Below, in pieces: positions 11,736-24,060 of a stretch of 64,000 nucleotides of DNA (its first letter is position 1; the number at the start of each line of letters is the position of its first letter). The stretch covers positions 23,641-87,640 of the forward strand of contig MNCI01025099.1 in NCBI GenBank assembly GCA_015680685.1, written 5' to 3'. The translations under genes and the position numbers were made by a program. The notes beneath the pieces were generated by a model that saw only the letters and a list, made by a program, of their open reading frames with translations, searched no databases and was not told the DNA's origin. The DNA is from Gnetum montanum (lineage: Eukaryota; Streptophyta; Gnetopsida; Gnetales; Gnetaceae).

Positions 11736-11740
11736 CCTCT

Positions 11741-13274
11741 TATTGTTATTGGCAATAGTAGCATAAGTAATGTTCGTAGGTTGTTGTTGTGCTGCAGACA
11801 CTTCAGGAATAGTTGGTGGCGATGTAGAAGGAGGGAAAGGATGAGAATGTTAAAATTTAGGAGAAGTGTAAGGTACATAAGGCGGTGGTTATGTTGAAGA
11901 CATGGGATGATAATATTGGGGAGAATGATAATGTGGCAGGATAGATTATGTTGAACCAGTTGGGGAAACAAGATGTTGAACCAGATAAGCATTTAGATTT
12001 GGATGATACGAAGGGTGTTTCCAGTTTAGGGGTGGCTTCCCCCATGACTGGGACTTTTGCCGCTGTGATCGAACACAGTATCTTTATATGAACTCTGTGT
12101 GTAACGTGCTTCCCCAATGCTCATATAAATGTAACAAGATTGGGCATTGGCCCTTAGGGTGATCATATAGGAAAATGTTGCATTCATACGTATGATTGGT
12201 AATTGAGCTATTATCTTTCTCATCCCTTCCTTCCACTTATCTAATGATACTTTGTCCTGCTTCTTGGGTTGTCAAAACTCTATCTCCAATAATATCGATA
12301 TATTCTCCACACTTTTTATGCATCCATTCCAACATCTTGTTGATCTTTGCGTTGACTTCCTCTAATGATTGTTGTACTAGAAAAGATGGTTCTTCCTCCT
12401 TAAGATGGGTTGATTTCTCCTTTTGATGATTATGGACCATTGTTAAGTTGAGATTTTTGTCCTGTTGATGTTTTTCAACACTCTCCCGTCTAGCCATTTT
12501 TCCTTCTTCTTTTACTACTTGCTTAATAAGCTCTTGGAATTGATGTGTTTTTAGTTCATATAGTTGACCTTGGGCATACATCCCTAGGGTCTCTCTTGTT
12601 TCATCACGAAGCCCATCAATGATATGGTACATTAGCCTTTCCTTGGAGAACTCATGGCCTGGACAGTTATTTAACAGTGCATAATATCTTTCTAAAGCCA
12701 TGTCCAAGGGTTCATGTTATGCTTGTTTCCACTCTTGGATTTGTTTCCTCAAGTTTGACACTCTTGCATAGGTTTGATATCTTTCGTTAAAGAGTTCTAC
12801 CATTGTTGGCCAATGTTGTATTGAATTTGGTTTTAACGACCTATACCATACTTTTTCTTGGTCAACGAGTGTCATAGGAAAGAGCTTAAGTTTTTTTCAA
12901 CTATTATCAATGTTGTTCCATGCACAGGCATCATAGAAGGCTTGTAAATGTTGTTGCAGATCTAAGTCATAGCTTCCTGAGAAATGGAAAAAGTTGTTTA
13001 AATCAAGCCTAGGTAGGCAGCTCTCTTTACGATGCCTACAAGAGATTCGAATAGCCTCTTGTATTTGTGTTAAGTTTGTAGTGGCTAGTAGGGGTTCATC
13101 GTCATCAAGTAGGTTATGCTCTTATGCGTTGGGATGATGCTGCCTTCATTTATGTTTATAAGCAACCCCCATCTCAGGTTGCGTACTCCAATCTTCATTG
13201 TCATATAATTTTTTGGTTCTCCAATGAATTGCCTCACTAGATGTGGCGTTATTGTAGTCTTGTAGGAGAGGCAT
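11741..13274 (-). pseudogene. Gag N-terminal part and zinc knuckle of split copy
   Basis: The ATG at 13274 corresponds to the gag start at 58992. The core reads MALERYYALLNNCPGHE followed by DGLRDETRETLGMYAQGQL (12707-12237), with a Gln/Lys/Glu-rich linker after it. The zinc-knuckle region near 12120-12180 is damaged and is best read in a different frame. The rest of the protein lies at 2721-3187, separated by the inserted element. It is non-functional. Confidence 0.7.
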
Positions 13275-13393
13275 AGTTGTGCAATTGTGTGTGAATTTAT
13301 ATGTGACTTTTTATACTTATTTCTTCCTAAAGATATATTGTTAATTCTTGTACAGTGACCTTGTATGATATAACTAATCTAGATACTAGCACT

Positions 13394-13413
13394 GTCCCTA
13401 GCAATGGCGCCAA
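13394..13413 (-). other. Primer-binding site, tRNA-Asp type
   Basis: On the minus strand, directly after the LTR end CTCATCA, the sequence is TTGGCGCCATTGCTAGGG. It is complementary to the 3' end of plant tRNA-Asp (...CCCCGGCAACGGCGCCA, from general knowledge), with two differences of the kind produced by CpG or C deamination. This fixes the element orientation and identifies the LTR at 13414-14260 as the 5' LTR. Confidence 0.7.
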
Positions 13414-14260
13414 TGATGAGTGGCGAGGTACCACTACATTCAACCATACGAATACAAACATCTCTCGCACGATCCAGTCGAACTCCGCAGATGGGCTAGT
13501 AGTGGTATCTAGATAGTCACTTGTAGATCATAGTTCGCTGTATTCCCACCTAGACTAGTATTAGCTTTGTCACCTATGGTTTAGTCCAGGTGAGGTGTAT
13601 TATGTGTTTGTATACTAATACTACTCCTGGTTATGATGGTAAATAATATTAACTAAGCTAAGAGAGAGAGGGTGAGAGAGAATCTAAGCTAGCCTAAGTG
13701 GGATGAGCATCTATTCCTTAATCATCCATACACATGTTGGACCTCATGCACGACTACCTCTAGGATTACCAAGCACATGGCCTAAGTACACTACTAGGTT
13801 ACCAAGTAGTCACACTTGAATGCTCGTGATTAAGTCCTACTCATTCTTCATTACTAGGAGATAAAGATAGAGAGATATTAACTAGGAAAGCAATAAATAA
13901 TAATTAAATAATTAATTAATTAAACTAAGTGAATGCTGCAATGATGAAGTAATCTCAATCTTTATTGTCAATCATGTACATGTCCAAGTATATCACATTC
14001 GAATAAGGATGCCGTATAATTACAATCACCACACTGTAGGCATACACTAGGAGAGAAGGGTTGAGAGGAAAAACTGATGTAAAAATAAATTTAAACTTAA
14101 CAATTCTAACCACTAATGCCTACCAAATCTGTCTACCTCTTATTTATAGATGAGAAGACAAGTTGCGATATCGCGTACATGATATCGCGTCCAGGCTATG
14201 ATATCGCATACACAATATCACGTACACGATATCATGGTCAACTAAAATGACAACTCATCA
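13414..14260 (-). repeat. 5' LTR of split composite copy
   Basis: It starts TGATGAGTGG and ends CAACTCATCA. It contains a GATATC array (about 14166-14235) upstream, in minus orientation, of a TATA box. It is closest to 59132-59754, including the flank that follows it. Confidence 0.85.
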
Positions 14261-14580
14261 GTTATCAAGTGAATAATTGTTTACATGTATTTCCTATGGT
14301 GATGCATGATGGGATGTTAATGAATAAAATAATGAAAAATGACATAGATAGTATGATTATTAGTATGAATAACTTCCACAAGAAAATGAAACTAAATATG
14401 ATATTATTAAGCATTGTTTATGGTGATTATGACTGTTAAAGCTAGGATGAAGATGTTATGGATTGATTATGAAACTACTTGTATTCAAAGACCCTGTAGT
14501 TACAACACCTATAGCAATAAAAGGGGACACACAGTAAAATAGAAGCAAAAGAAAAGAGAGAACATGTTAAATTCTTTTGC
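14261..14580. repeat. Flank shared with 59755-60078
   Basis: This is about 320 bases outside the LTR that match the right flank of the second composite copy, with identity ending near TTAAATTCTTTTGCA. LTR retrotransposition would not copy outside flank, so this points to duplication of a larger segment or of a larger host repeat. No gene is seen here. Confidence 0.75.
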
Positions 14581-16970
14581 AATTTTTTTCTTTGTATTCT
14601 ATTGTACTTGTCATTTTGTAAAATGATGGAATAGTTCTAATACAAGAAAGTTATATTCTAAATTTTTATTTTTTCAATTTTTCATTCTACAAACTTGTTA
14701 CATTTCAGTTATTCATTTGAATTTTAATTGTAAAATTAGACTGATCATATTGAGGCTATATGGATTTGATGTTTGGCAACAAAGTAGGAATAATTTTACT
14801 TCTTTAAAAGTCTACTCCTAAGTATATTAATTCTATTAATTCAAAGAAATCACTTTGTTTAGGATTCTACTTGTAAATATAGAAAACATGCTCATTTAAT
14901 AGATTATATACCTAGATTGTAATAAACTAGGGGTTTATATTTTTATCATTGCCTCAATATTAAAGCTATGCAAAGGTGTCTAGGCCATCACCAAAAGTGT
15001 TTTCTAGTAACATTGGTATAAAATATACTTGAAGTGATGTTGGGATTAGTAGAAACCAATTTTAAGACCAACAGAAGGATAGGTGTTGGTTACTCTTACT
15101 ACCAAAGGAAAATATTGATAGGTCTTCAAATAACCTTACTACTAACATCAGATCATTCTTATGATTCCAAACAAGTCACACTCATGGGTGGGTCTTAGTA
15201 ATAGTCTCACTACTAACATTTTCAAAGGTTGAGGCACATACATCATTAGAAGGATAGTTCTTGACTATGCCTCACCATATATCGCTAAATTCAACTACTT
15301 AGTGGTATTTTCTTGGTTAGTTTCTCAACCTTACATAAACTTATGAATCAAAATCCAAGATAGGAAATCCATCTCAACCTTAAATTAAACTTATGTAAAT
15401 TTGTAGGTTATGATACTAGCCATGGCTATAATAGCATTGCCTTGGAGAAGCATTGCTTTACACTACCCTTGAGTCCAAAAGTGGTTAAGTATTCGAAAGC
15501 ATACTTAAGATGAACTACACGTCAATAAACATAGCACTTGTAAGCGCACATAAGCACATAACATCCATTATTCTAATGGTTAGAAACATATTGAGACATA
15601 ATGAGACATGCACACATGTATGATCATAGAAAAAGGACTATCATACATACATGACAATGTTCTCTTAGAGGAGATAAGATGTGTTCCTATCCTAATGCAT
15701 CTAGTGCTAAGCCTTACTCTGTAAAGAATGAAAGTGGCCTAAGCCAAAGAGGCGAAGCCTTCCCAACAAGCCTATATATCCTTGTGATGTAGTATACAAG
15801 AAATTAGTGTAATGATACTACCCCAGAGAAGCACTTCTTACCACCACAGTAGCCTTATGGTTAGGAGCATAGTGAGTACACCTTTAGTAATCATACAAAT
15901 GACAACACCAATGAGACGCATACACATGTATAACCATAGTAAAAATACTAGCATACATATAGAACATTATTTCCTTAAGAGAGATAAGATGCATTTCTAT
16001 ATTAATGCATCTAGTCCTATGCCCCATTCTATAGAGAAGAATGATAATTTGAGCCAAAAAAGTAAAGAATCCTGAAAAAGCCTACATATCCTTATAATGT
16101 ATTACATAAGGAATCAAACTCATATAGTTCTTTGGTGATGATTAAAATATTATGGAAACAATAAGGATCTCCACACTTCTCTAATCCCTATTCCAAAGGA
16201 AAACAACCTTCAATCTACTAACAAGATATATTTTTCTACAATTAAAATCATGTAGTTCTTTTGTGATGGCTAAGATAGCCTGGAGATTGTAAGGATCTAT
16301 TTGACCTCTATTCTAGATAAAAATACCTTTTGATCTATCAACAAGGCATGCTGTCCTCAAAGATTAAGTCTTTATTAGTATGCTTTCTCAAATGTAAAGA
16401 GCACATTAAATATAGAGGATATTAAGCCACTCAAATCCCATCTAATAATTATAAACAAGTAAGTTCAAAATTAAGGTAATCAACCATAAAGCATGAATGT
16501 TGAACTTAATTGGCTTTTAATAAAGGTTTAGAGATGCTTATGTAGCCTAGATTAATGAATAAAAATTTTCCCTTTTCCATACAAATGGTACTAACCTTTC
16601 TACATAGAGAAAAGTCTTACTTAAAATGTCAACTAGTCCTCTACACATTATAGTGACATAAGTCTGTAAATATACAAAGGCTCTCATTTCTTCTCTCTAA
16701 AATATTGGTGCATCTCCTCCCCTTTTGATAATCTTGGGGCATTTCCATCTATTTTGAGAATTTGGGAGCATTCCCTCCCCTTTTGATAATATTAGGGGCA
16801 TTTCCACCTATTTTGAAAATTTTTGGCCATTCCCTTCCCTTTTGAAAGCTGTGGGGTATTTCATTTTGTTTAAGAATCTTAGCAAATTTCCTTACATTTT
16901 TTTATTTTGCCTAAATTATGAACTCATCAAGGAAGTGGCATCACTAAGATAGCCACATTCTACTGTCCTT
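14581..16970. other. AT-rich non-coding stretch with two tandem duplications
   Basis: No gene is recognised. Diverged tandem duplications are visible: a unit of about 310 bases (around 15567-15810 against 15880-16120, sharing ACACATGTAT and the phrase around CCTAATGCATCTAGT), and a 128-base unit (16121-16248 against 16249-16376, each beginning CAT(A/G)TAGTTCTTT). Three loosely repeated phrases containing CCCCTTTTGA(T/A)A occur at 16720-16850. Confidence 0.5.
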
Positions 16971-16984
16971 GGTATAATCTACCT

Positions 16985-17500
16985 ATATTAAAGGTTAGAT
17001 TATCCATCCCTTTTCAAGATTATATTATCCATCCCTTTCCAAGATTCGTAAACCATCAAGAGTCTATTCCATGGTCCCAAAACTCTGATTTTTAGTTCTT
17101 GATCACCCGTATTAGAAATCATCAATGAAGCGTTAGATTCATGCTCAATTGTATTTAGCCTATGATTCTCATCTTGACCTTTTCTTATCATTTGCATTCA
17201 AAGTACTATGAGGACATTTGATAGAAAAATGATTCCCATCACAAACATAGCATTTAATCCCTAGGTATTCCAAAGGATTTTGAGGAAAACCTCCAAAATG
17301 AGATTATTTATACCAAAAATCATTATGTCCTTTAGAAGTTTAATGTTTTTCATACCCTAAGAAATAAGATTGATTACCTAATGTAGGGGAAGCATAGGAA
17401 CTATTCAAGCCACTACAATTATTATGGCCATCCCCTATCCAAGGCTTATTACTCTCTTTCTTAGACTCCTATAACTATTCCATCACATCCTTATCTTTCT
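16985..17500 (-). pseudogene. Fragment of retroelement gag with zinc knuckle
   Basis: Near 17220-17270 the minus strand encodes CYVCDGNHFSIKCPH, a C-x2-C-x3-H-x4-C knuckle of the kind seen in plant retroelement gags (compare CFGCDGDH-type motifs). Upstream codons are rich in Asn, Ser, Gly and Tyr. Downstream a 65-residue frame (17000-17197) continues without recognisable features. No protease or RT follows on this strand, so it is an isolated fragment. Confidence 0.45.
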
Positions 17501-17879
17501 TTCCTATCTTGAAATATACTAAGCGATTAGAAATCTCTCTTTATTATACAAACTCTTTATCATGTTTTATTTCTATTGTATTATTTATCATCATGGTTTA
17601 TACTTACATAATCATGGTGTCTCTATGGTATTGTGCATTGTCATGGTGTTATGTTATTTCTTAATAATTTATCTACTCTTATTAGTACATTCATTAGTAA
17701 TTAGTTATAATTACGAAATGTAATTTTGATAATTTTTTATTTGGAAATGATGCTTCTCATATCTTAAATACTAATAGAATCATATTTATGTGTTTCCTAT
17801 TCTCATTCTCTCTCATCATGTCTAGTTATTGAATTGCTCATTGTTGGTCCTATAAACTTCAGATGGTATCAAATCTAGG

Positions 17880-19330
17880 TTCATGAGTATTCATGACATT
17901 AAAAATTTAGATACAATCATGGTAAGAGTAAGAACCTCTATCCCATTTTCTAAGATCCAAATGCTTAAATATTCAAATCATCCTATCTAGAAACTCTAGA
18001 TTTGATTTATATAGTGAGGAAATGACTTGGAAGAAACCCTTATTGAAATAGCCATGGTGTATAAAAATGACAAGATGGCATAAATGTTAATTATACTAAG
18101 CATGTATAGTGAATTTATACAACTGGTGAAAAAGCATGAATCTATATATAATATGTGGAAGAAGCTAAAAGAGACATTCAAATTTAAAAATGAATAAACA
18201 TTATTGACCCTCCAAAATCAACTAAAATCACTACATTTAAAATAAGGTGAATCTATGGTCACCCTTGTACAAAAAGTATTTGCATTAAAAGATAAACTAC
18301 AATCTTAGAATGCATAAGTTTTAGATAAGACCATCAAATTTTATTTATTAAAAGCACTACCACCATCGTATGATGTTTTTAGAGAAACTATTAATAGTAC
18401 AAAACATACACTATGATGAAGTTGTGTACAAAAGTTGTTGAAGATGAAGTAGAAATAAACATGTACATATTAATAGTAGATGAAAACTCTCAAGAAATGA
18501 TGGTTAAAATGAAAGGTGATTAGAATAGCTACAAAGTGTCTAAATATTATTACATTTGTAAGAAAGAGGGTAGTCATGACCCTGATCATTATTATGATAA
18601 TCCAAATAATCCCAAGGGTAAAGTCATAACCAAAAGATATGCAACCATGTTTATTAAAAATAAGGTAAATAGGTTGAACTAGAGAAATGAAAAAATTGTA
18701 TGCCTAAGCCTAGGGTTGCCAATGTTATAAAATAGGATGCTTTCCCACCCACCATGGATTTCAATGTCATCACTTTGAATGATACATTTAACAATTCAAT
18801 GTATATTAATTCTAGTTACTCACAACATTTTATAAGAAACTTGTCATGGTTAAAAAATGTAAGATATAAGAAAGCACATCCTATGTAAGAATTGGAGATA
18901 ACCATTTAATAAAAACTACTAAAAGTAGGAACTTGATGATTTCTAGTTTAAAATGAAAATACATTGACTATAATAAAGAATTTTCCATGATGTCAATTTT
19001 GGTATATCAATTGATGAATGAAGGGTTGAGTGTTAAATTTGAAAAGAACAATCATGAAACATTCTATTGCATGATATACCATGCTGGTGATGTTATAGCC
19101 TATAGTATTACATGCAATGGAATATTTTAAGTTAAGGATTATCAAGTTGAAGAGATGTACATAATGGAAAATCAAGTTTCACTAAGAAAGTGACACTTAA
19201 GACTTGGAAAACACTTCATAGAAAAGCTTAGAGCTTGTACAGTGTGTGGTATCCTTAAAACCACAATTTGAAAGGAACAAAGTCCAAAGGTATTCTTGCA
19301 AACTACCCTTTGAGTGTGGACTACTGAATT
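17880..19330 (+). pseudogene. Ty1/Copia element fragment: gag, zinc knuckle, protease, pre-integrase
   Basis: Gag is recognisable at about 18120-18420 (WKKLKETFKFKNE, TLLTLQNQLKSLHL, LLKALPPSYDVFRETI), matching the Copia gag (UBN2-like) pattern. A damaged zinc knuckle follows near 18545-18600 (YYICKKEGSHDPDHY). Protease-like sequence is at 18770-18900 (INSSYSQHFIRNLSW against the family's DSGAS-H-x-T/I-x-N), with the catalytic DSG changed. Pre-integrase sequence is at 19170-19260 (LRLGKHFIEKLRACTVC, corresponding to H-x-R-L-G-H). Many stops and frameshifts are present. Integrase core, RT and LTRs are not seen; homology fades after about 19330. Confidence 0.6.
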
Positions 19331-19569
19331 TGGAAAACCATGTTAAAATCGATGTGCTCTTTATGTCAAAGAATTTTATTTGAGAACTTATTCATCATCC
19401 CCCTTCTAAGTTCAAAGATATTCACTTTGGTTACTTAGGCCTCAATTTTTTAATTGGTTATAACTATGTGTTCATGAATTTTAATTTTTTAATTTACTAT
19501 ATTTACTATTTTATTTTGTTTTATATGATGTACTCATGCCAAAGGCTAATGAGTAGTTCAAGTTGTATT

Positions 19570-22445
19570 GTAGGTAGTGCACCTAAATCTATTGTTGTTG
19601 TAATCACATGAGGACGTGTAGAGGATACGCTCATTCTCAAGTGGATTGAAGTATATTTAGCACAGGAGTGGTTGGTTGGCTAAGCACCTAGAGAGATCTA
19701 GGAGAGGATTGCCAATGTAGGTTTTCTTTATTTATTCATGATTCCTAGTCCATTAATGCCTACTGCAGAGATGGTAAATGTAATTGACTCTCTTGACAAA
19801 GAATTCAAGAAATTCATCTCTCATATTCATAGTGTGCTTGTTATCTTGGTCATCAATGAATCGACATTTAGCAACCTCTTTGGTATACCTTGTGATGGCA
19901 TTAACATTTCCATAAGAGGAGGAAAGAGATGAGCCATAGAGAGGAGGTTGTTGAGTGGCTTAACTCTCATCGTGGTTGTGGTGGGTTGCCTTTAGATCAG
20001 TGTAATTTTGTAGAAGTTAATGAGATGTATCCTATATTTATCTCCAGAGCATTTCTCTTGTTGCTATTATAGAAGAAGATCCTTAGTATTTAGCTAGCTT
20101 GGATCACAAAAATGATCCTCACCAAGGATGCTAAGTTTAACTGGGCTATGCACTTCACCTTTGGGCTATAGGAAGAGATTCAAAGATTTTGTAATAACTT
20201 TGACATGATATGTCATATGCACTTTACATTTTTAGTTGCATATCTTAGAAGCTCTATGGAATTCTTGGTGGTCGAAAAGGATGGGAATGAGTGAGTTATG
20301 ATCACTTCCAATTTTTCAAACCTTAGATTGAACATATTATTCTTACTATATAGGTTCAAGACCCACTTGTTAAGGATTTTGAAGAATCGATGTCTATTAC
20401 CACTAAGAAATTTAGTGGTGCATGTTGTTCTTCCCCTAAAAACATGAGGGTTGAACCCCAAATTACTTGTGGAAGTGCCAAAAGAGCCAAATAGATACAT
20501 GCAAAGGTTGATGATGTAGCCAAAGGAAGGATAAAAATGCCACTAGTTGAAGAAACGATCCCTATTGTTGAGTAGGCAGTGAAAAAGAAGATATCTCTCA
20601 AGTTCAATAAGGCATATCACACTATTCTGAGTATGTTTTAATTGCATTTTTGTTATTTTTTTCTTATGTTATTTTCATATTTTTTTTATGTTATATGCAT
20701 ATTTATTATTAGTATATTATTTTTACCCAAAATTTTCTAACATTTTGCTTTTGCCATTCTTATAGGAAAGTAATAAGAACTTGCAATTGATGTAGCAGTA
20801 AGGGTAGAGCAAGGACAATAAGAAGAGGAAGCATTATGACAATAGGAGGAGGATGAAATGGTATTCAATCAAGCTTTGGATATCCAAGATGCTATATTTG
20901 AAGATTCAACATTTGATGATGAACTTCCTATTGACATCCCACATGGTCCTCTAGGTACTTATGCATTTTAGTCTATGTATTTCATTTTATGGTTTTACAT
21001 CAAAATTTGTTTTAATTTTTTCATTAATCATGTTGCTGGTTATACTTTTTGTAGTGCCTAAATCTATTCTAGAGGCTTCTGCCTCTACATTTCATTTGAA
21101 ACCATGGGCTAAGGTTCTAGACGAGATTGAGTTCATGCAAGGCATGGTGGAAGATATGATTGATGAGTTGTAACAGATAGCTCCCATGTTGATAAGGATA
21201 ATATCATACTTTCTTTTAGTTTCTTTTTGTTATTTATATATTTATATATTTTGTTTTATATTTTTTATGGCTTTCTATGTTTTATATTTACATGATTTTC
21301 ATTGTTTAAAGTATTTTCTAATGCTTTTGTTTCTTACTATTTTTCATGTATATACATTTGTTGTGGCTTCTCTCTCTCTCTCTCTCTCTCTGCAGTGTCC
21401 AAGGTTGGATGGGATCTTATGTGTGATGTTGAGCTTGATGAGTTTCCTACACTTCCACTTGACATGGAAAATATTTCATGAAGGTTGTATGAGGTAACCA
21501 CTAAATGTACCCTCTCATGTGCTAGGACTTCATGGGAGTGCCAACACTCCAATGAATTCCTATGGGAAAAGGTTATGGCATTAGAGAAAGAAAACAAGTG
21601 GCAAGAAACTGAAATCAAAGATCTTAGAGATTGTAAGAAGTTTATAGAGGCTTGTGTAGCCAATAGAGACTCCTTGCACACTAAGAAAATTTAATGGTCA
21701 TGCTATTGGAGTGCCATCCATGGTAGTGTTGCCCTAGCCAAGAGTAATGTAGAAAAGGACATAAAAATGAAACTATTGGTTCATAAGATTAGATACTAGT
21801 GGGACTACTATGCTTGTATCCTTAAGTAGGGAAAAAGCAAAAGGACCACAAGCAAAAGTACAAAGCTGAAAAGGAGAGATAATAAAAGTGGTTGAAAGAG
21901 TAGGTCATAAAGAGCCAAAAGGTCAAGATTTTTTGGTAGGGAATAAATGTAGAGGATGCCTTAAGTTGTTTGAAGGCTCTCTGGTAGGTTCTGATACCCC
22001 TATTGTTTAGATTACTACTACTTTTGGAGAGGTCACTAATGCTAACTTTTCTTGAGAGCCTCTAGAGTGGACAAATGTTGAGAGGAGGAACATCCTAACT
22101 GGTGTAAACCTTGGGAGGGTAGAATGGACAAATATGAATGAACAAAAGATTCTTCATATGTTGGAGGCTAGTCTTCTAAAATTTCCTCCAAAAGACCTTA
22201 CTCTAGAATCTCCAATGATTTGTTTTTTAAGTTTTTATTTTAACATTTTTGTTTCTTTTGAGTTTAGTTGGTATTTTATTTTGTTTCATTGTTTTATGGT
22301 CATCTATGACTATATTGGTTACTAATTAAATTTTTGTTTCATGTTTTGTTTTTATTTTTGTTGTGGTGTAGGCACCAGGTGATCGTAGCAATCCTAGTGG
22401 TCATGATTGTGACAATGTTTCTCCTCCTTCTCTAATTTTGACTTA
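19570..22445 (+). pseudogene. Degenerate intron-containing gene of unknown family, acidic plus coiled coil
   Basis: Exon-like coding blocks alternate with T-rich intron-like blocks that end in good acceptors: TTCTTATAG at 20765, TTTTTGTAG at 21054, CTCTCTGCAG at 21395 and TGGTGTAG at 22371. A donor-like CTAG|GTAC lies at 20953. The blocks encode PLMPTAEMVNVIDSLDKEF (19750-19930), an acidic stretch DEMVFNQALDIQDAIFEDS (about 20850-20950), a Val/Leu-rich stretch (21056-21173), and a Glu/Lys coiled coil LWEKVMALEKENKWQETEI (21485-21694). Internal stops are present. I do not recognise the family. It may be another plant transposon-protein ORF rather than a host gene. Confidence 0.4.
21369..21391. 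repeat. (TC)n microsatellite forming an acceptor pyrimidine tract
   Basis: A run of TC dinucleotides is followed immediately by TGCAG at 21391-21395. Its position fits a polypyrimidine tract of a 3' splice site in the surrounding degenerate gene. Confidence 0.7.
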
Positions 22446-23160
22446 GGCATACTAGTCTTGTCAATTTTTTTCTATTATTTTAGTTGTGATGTTGATTTTA
22501 TTATTATTTTTTATTGGCTATTCATAGCCATTGGAGACTATGAGACAGTTTATCATTATTTATTTTATTGTTGCACAATGCAACCATGGCTGTTAGACTT
22601 TTATTTATCTTATTTTTCATCATTGTTAACTAAATTTTTTTCACATTGTGTGGCTGTGGCTGTTGGAGATGGATGCTTTGGTTATAATATTTTTAATTTT
22701 GCATATATTATATATTTTAAGTATTTTTGTTTCCTTGTCTTTTTATGAGAAGGCTACATTGTTAAACTATAAGGTTATAAGGAAAACATATGTAAAAAAC
22801 AATGTAAACATAAAGTAATCAAGCAAAACAAAGTGTAAAATATGGTGGAATGACTATAATAGTGATAGGGAAAAGGCTATAGCACATTGCTAGTTTAAGG
22901 ATTTAGCAAGCCATGGTAGCATTTTTATAATTTTTTTAAAAAATTTTTTGGTATTTTTATTGCTTTTTAAAGGAAAGCATGAAAGAAAAATCATGAAAGG
23001 GCATAAATCAAAAGAAACATTTATTGCAGATGTGTACAAGCAAGGCTAATTTAGTTACAAGAAGGCTAAAACAAGGTAAAGAAAAGTAAACAAAATGACA
23101 TATGTAATCAAAAGTTTAAAGTTAGGCTATGAAAGAAAAATAATAAGAAAAGGCTGAATG
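22446..23160. other. AT-rich stretch without recognisable genes
   Basis: T-rich on the left and A-rich on the right. No domain, RNA or repeat was recognised. The open frames here are Phe/Tyr/Ile-rich translations of T-rich DNA. Confidence 0.5.
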
Positions 23161-23354
23161 GTTATTAACTTAGGGGCAAGCGAGTGGGGGACACACTCAA
23201 TCATGTACTTGTTTCCTAACTTTCAAAAGATTAGGAAAAGTATATGGCCTTAATTTTACAATCCTATACACCTTGTTTCGCTCACTGATAATGTTAAATG
23301 GGAGCTCTTCCCATGCTGTGTTCATGATTCGGTTATCTTTGGGCTTTCCCTAGT

Positions 23355-24060
23355 TTACTCTATTAGGCCTCTCGACTTTGTTCTTGATAGCAGGAGTTTG
23401 TTCTTGAAACTCCACTTTAGTCCCTTAACGTTAATGTTATTTACTACCAAGGGAACTTCATTATCACCATAAATGATTATTTCACCTTCCTCATAAGGTA
23501 GGTGAAGTTCTTGGTGGATGGGAAAGAAAATTGCTTGTAATTGGGCTAACCAGATCCTTTCTAGGATGAGATTGAATCCTGGTGTCTCTTCCACCACTAA
23601 GAAGTTGGTAGATATGGAGAATTTTTTTCCTACTACGAATTCTAATGAGATGGAACCCTTTATGGGTACATGTGATCTATTGAAGGATTTAAGAGTAGAG
23701 GTAGGAGTACTTTGCATGTGATCCACTAGGCCTAGCTATTCAACAATGGTGAAAGATATGTCATTGGTTGATACCCCATCATCAATGTGCACGCTATGTA
23801 TTTTGTATTGTCCAACCCTTATGATTATCAAGAGAGGAGCCCTTATTATCTTGCCATCCTAAGGGTTTGTCTTAACTTTACTATTCCGAAACACTAGTGT
23901 AGTTAACTTTATTTCTTCCCTAGGCAAAGGTGGTACTAGTACCATGTGGATGGATTCTTTGCTAGTAGGAATGTCCTCACCAATGGGAATTAAAATCAAC
24001 ATTTTAACTAAGGCTTTACAGTGAGCAAAGGATGTCATTACCAAGTTATACTAGCTCAAC
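23355..24060 (-). pseudogene. Second retropepsin-like domain
   Basis: The minus-strand frame contains VHIDDGVSTNDIS, in the place of the D-x-G-x-S motif (near 23790-23750). It continues with LGLVDHMQSTPTSTLKSFN, NFLVVEETPGFNLILER and IHQELHLPYEEGEIIIYGD (23726-23355). This order (D[S/G]G-S, L-x-P-x-x-x-x-L-x-x-F, F-x-V-v-x-x-x-x-x-Y/F-N-x-I-L-G-R, K-F-P) is that of Tat-lineage Gypsy proteases. The D-S/G-G triad is degraded and the frame is broken. It lies only about 470 bases beyond an Athila-type protease and may belong to a separate older insertion. Confidence 0.5.

Larger units (their letters stand above)
11736..14260. mobile_element. Right half of split composite copy
   Basis: It resumes the sequence interrupted at 3187 (CCTCT then TATTGTTATTGGC, as at about 57463) and runs through gag (11741-13274), the PBS and the terminal LTR (13414-14260) in minus orientation. 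It is homologous throughout to 57464-59754. Confidence 0.8.

Noticed and set aside
15812-16075. 87-residue plus-strand frame
   Set aside because: It lies inside a tandemly duplicated non-coding unit, and the sister unit does not keep the frame.
20213-20607. Minus-strand frames at 20.2-20.6 kb as a gene
   Set aside because: They overlap plus-strand exon-like blocks with splice signals and have no recognisable motif.
22458-22748. Phe/Tyr/Ile-rich frame as a membrane protein
   Set aside because: It is the translation of T-rich non-coding DNA with no supporting motif or homologous copy.
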